Virus record (IMG/VR): IMGVR_UViG_3300024273_001991 | Coordinates: 1 to 32,662 of that record | Direction: 5' to 3' (one strand) | DNA length: 32,662 nucleotides | DNA from: a virus | Shown: positions 31,976-32,662 of the stretch, in pieces | Position numbering within the stretch: the first letter of the stretch is position 1 | Layout of the letters: every line of letters begins with the position of its first letter | The notes under the pieces: model-generated | Databases searched by the model: none | What the model was told of the DNA's origin: nothing | Seen by the model: the letters and a program-made list of their open reading frames with translations, nothing else | Translations under genes and position numbers: made by a program

Positions 31976-32628
31976 TTTCTTTTTTTAATTTTATAATCAT
32001 TACTCAATAAGAAGTCTTTGAAGTTGTTTTCTATTATCTTTATTTCAACCTCACTTAATATATTTAAATATTCTTTAACACCTATATCTTTGGATGTTAT
32101 GTGATGGGTTTTTACATTATTTTCAACAATTTCTTTTATCTTATTTCCATCTACATAGTCTATTTCTAATATATCACATATCTTTTTTGAATATTTATCA
32201 AAATCTTTTACATAATCCTCATATTTAAAACAATAATCAGAATATTTTTCCCAAGACTCATAAATTTCTAATTGATTTTTACATTCATCAAAAATATTAT
32301 CTTTAGTATATTCTTGTTTATAATTTATTTTTTTTAAATACTTTTTAGTTGAAGACATCATTTCTCTAATATCTCTCATGCAAGTAAATGTATAATCTGA
32401 ATCCTTAGCGTAATTATGAACATTATAATGAGCTTTTAAAATTAAAAAATCTTCATTAACATTGTTCTTACTAACAGGGGCGCATTGATTTTTAGAGAAC
32501 TCTTGAGATATAAATTTATATTTAATGTCAGAAATTTGAAAAATTGCTTTAATAATATTAGTCAAAACAGTAGACCCACATCTACCCATAGTCCCTACTG
32601 TTATTTGTTTAGTATTATTTGTTTTCAT
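31972..32628 (-). CDS. PAPS-dependent sulfotransferase-like protein
   Basis: Of the 218 residues, TMGRCGSTVLTNII (13-26) is the P-loop-like 5'-phosphosulfate-binding motif (G-R-x-G-S-T/S-x-L) of sulfotransferases. CMRDIREMMSSTKKY (83-97) matches the R-D-x-R/x-x-x-x-S 3'-phosphate motif. ITSKDIGVKEYL near residue 178 resembles the family's C-terminal G-x-W/x-x-x-L part. The enzyme would move sulfate from PAPS to a hydroxyl, probably on a sugar. It is the first gene seen of the cassette and is coupled to the next by ATGA. The region upstream leaves the window, so earlier genes are unknown. It is very AT-rich (13 G+C in bases 32041-32100 by hand count). Confidence 0.75.
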   Translation of the reverse strand: MKTNNTKQITVGTMGRCGSTVLTNIIKAIFQISDIKYKFISQEFSKNQCAPVSKNNVNEDFLILKAHYNVHNYAKDSDYTFTCMRDIREMMSSTKKYLKKINYKQEYTKDNIFDECKNQLEIYESWEKYSDYCFKYEDYVKDFDKYSKKICDILEIDYVDGNKIKEIVENNVKTHHITSKDIGVKEYLNILSEVEIKIIENNFKDFLLSNDYKIKKRK

Positions 32629-32662
32629 AATTTTTTAAGTAATAAAAGCTCATTATAATGTT

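Noticed and set aside
1-32662. CRISPR array or insertion sequence
   Set aside because: No regularly spaced identical repeats and no transposase-like product or terminal inverted repeats with target duplication were seen.

Overview
The window is one contiguous stretch of an AT-rich, tightly packed genome of a large tailed phage (myovirus) of the extended T4-like type. Three genes anchor this. One is a gp25-like baseplate wedge protein (12003-12389). The second is a gp6/J-like baseplate wedge protein (12407-14266). The third is a gp55-like late sigma factor (19286-20170). Starts are preceded by A/T-rich leaders, and no clear GGAGG-type ribosome binding sites were seen. That pattern, with the marine style of the gene content, suggests a Bacteroidetes (possibly marine flavobacterial) host. 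The host assignment is inference only.

Layout. (a) 1-1034: the 3' end of a coiled-coil tail fibre gene on the + strand, closed by a strong terminator. (b) 1011-2801, - strand: a broken glycosyltransferase remnant, a minimal alanyl-tRNA synthetase-like protein and a J-domain protein. (c) 2851-11881, - strand: six virion proteins, mostly unrecognised. They include two very large ones with Calx-beta-like and carboxypeptidase-regulatory-like beta-sandwich modules. (d) 11882-12002: a divergent control region; then gp25-like and gp6-like genes on the + strand. These converge with a gp5-like hub gene, and the two stop codons share one TTAA. (e) 14263-20170, - strand: hub/baseplate genes, a 54-residue coiled-coil protein, a 984-residue virion protein and the late sigma factor. 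(f) 20171-22413: an inverted repeat, a hairpin and two overlapping glycosyltransferases. (g) 22478-26580, - strand: a terminator, a HAD-like protein lacking its nucleophile, a possible degenerate prohead-protease homologue, a PcfJ-like protein and an HTH-metallophosphoesterase. (h) 26646-32628, - strand: a sugar cassette. In transcription order it encodes a sulfotransferase, a glycosyltransferase, a methyltransferase, a glycerophosphodiesterase-like protein, a LAGLIDADG endonuclease fragment, Gmd, Fcl and GalE.

Working together: (c)-(e) build the baseplate and tail under probable late control by the gp55-like factor. Cassette (h) has what is needed to convert GDP-mannose to GDP-L-fucose, to interconvert UDP-glucose and UDP-galactose, and possibly to transfer, methylate and sulfate sugars. 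It could make a modified, perhaps sulfated, fucose-containing glycan on the virion or host surface. The least expected item is the 280-residue AlaRS-like protein, coupled to a J-domain gene. No tRNA, rRNA, CRISPR array or insertion sequence was recognised. The only gene-free stretch near 300 bases (959-1297) holds the terminator and the glycosyltransferase remnant. The last 34 bases (32629-32662) show nothing identifiable.
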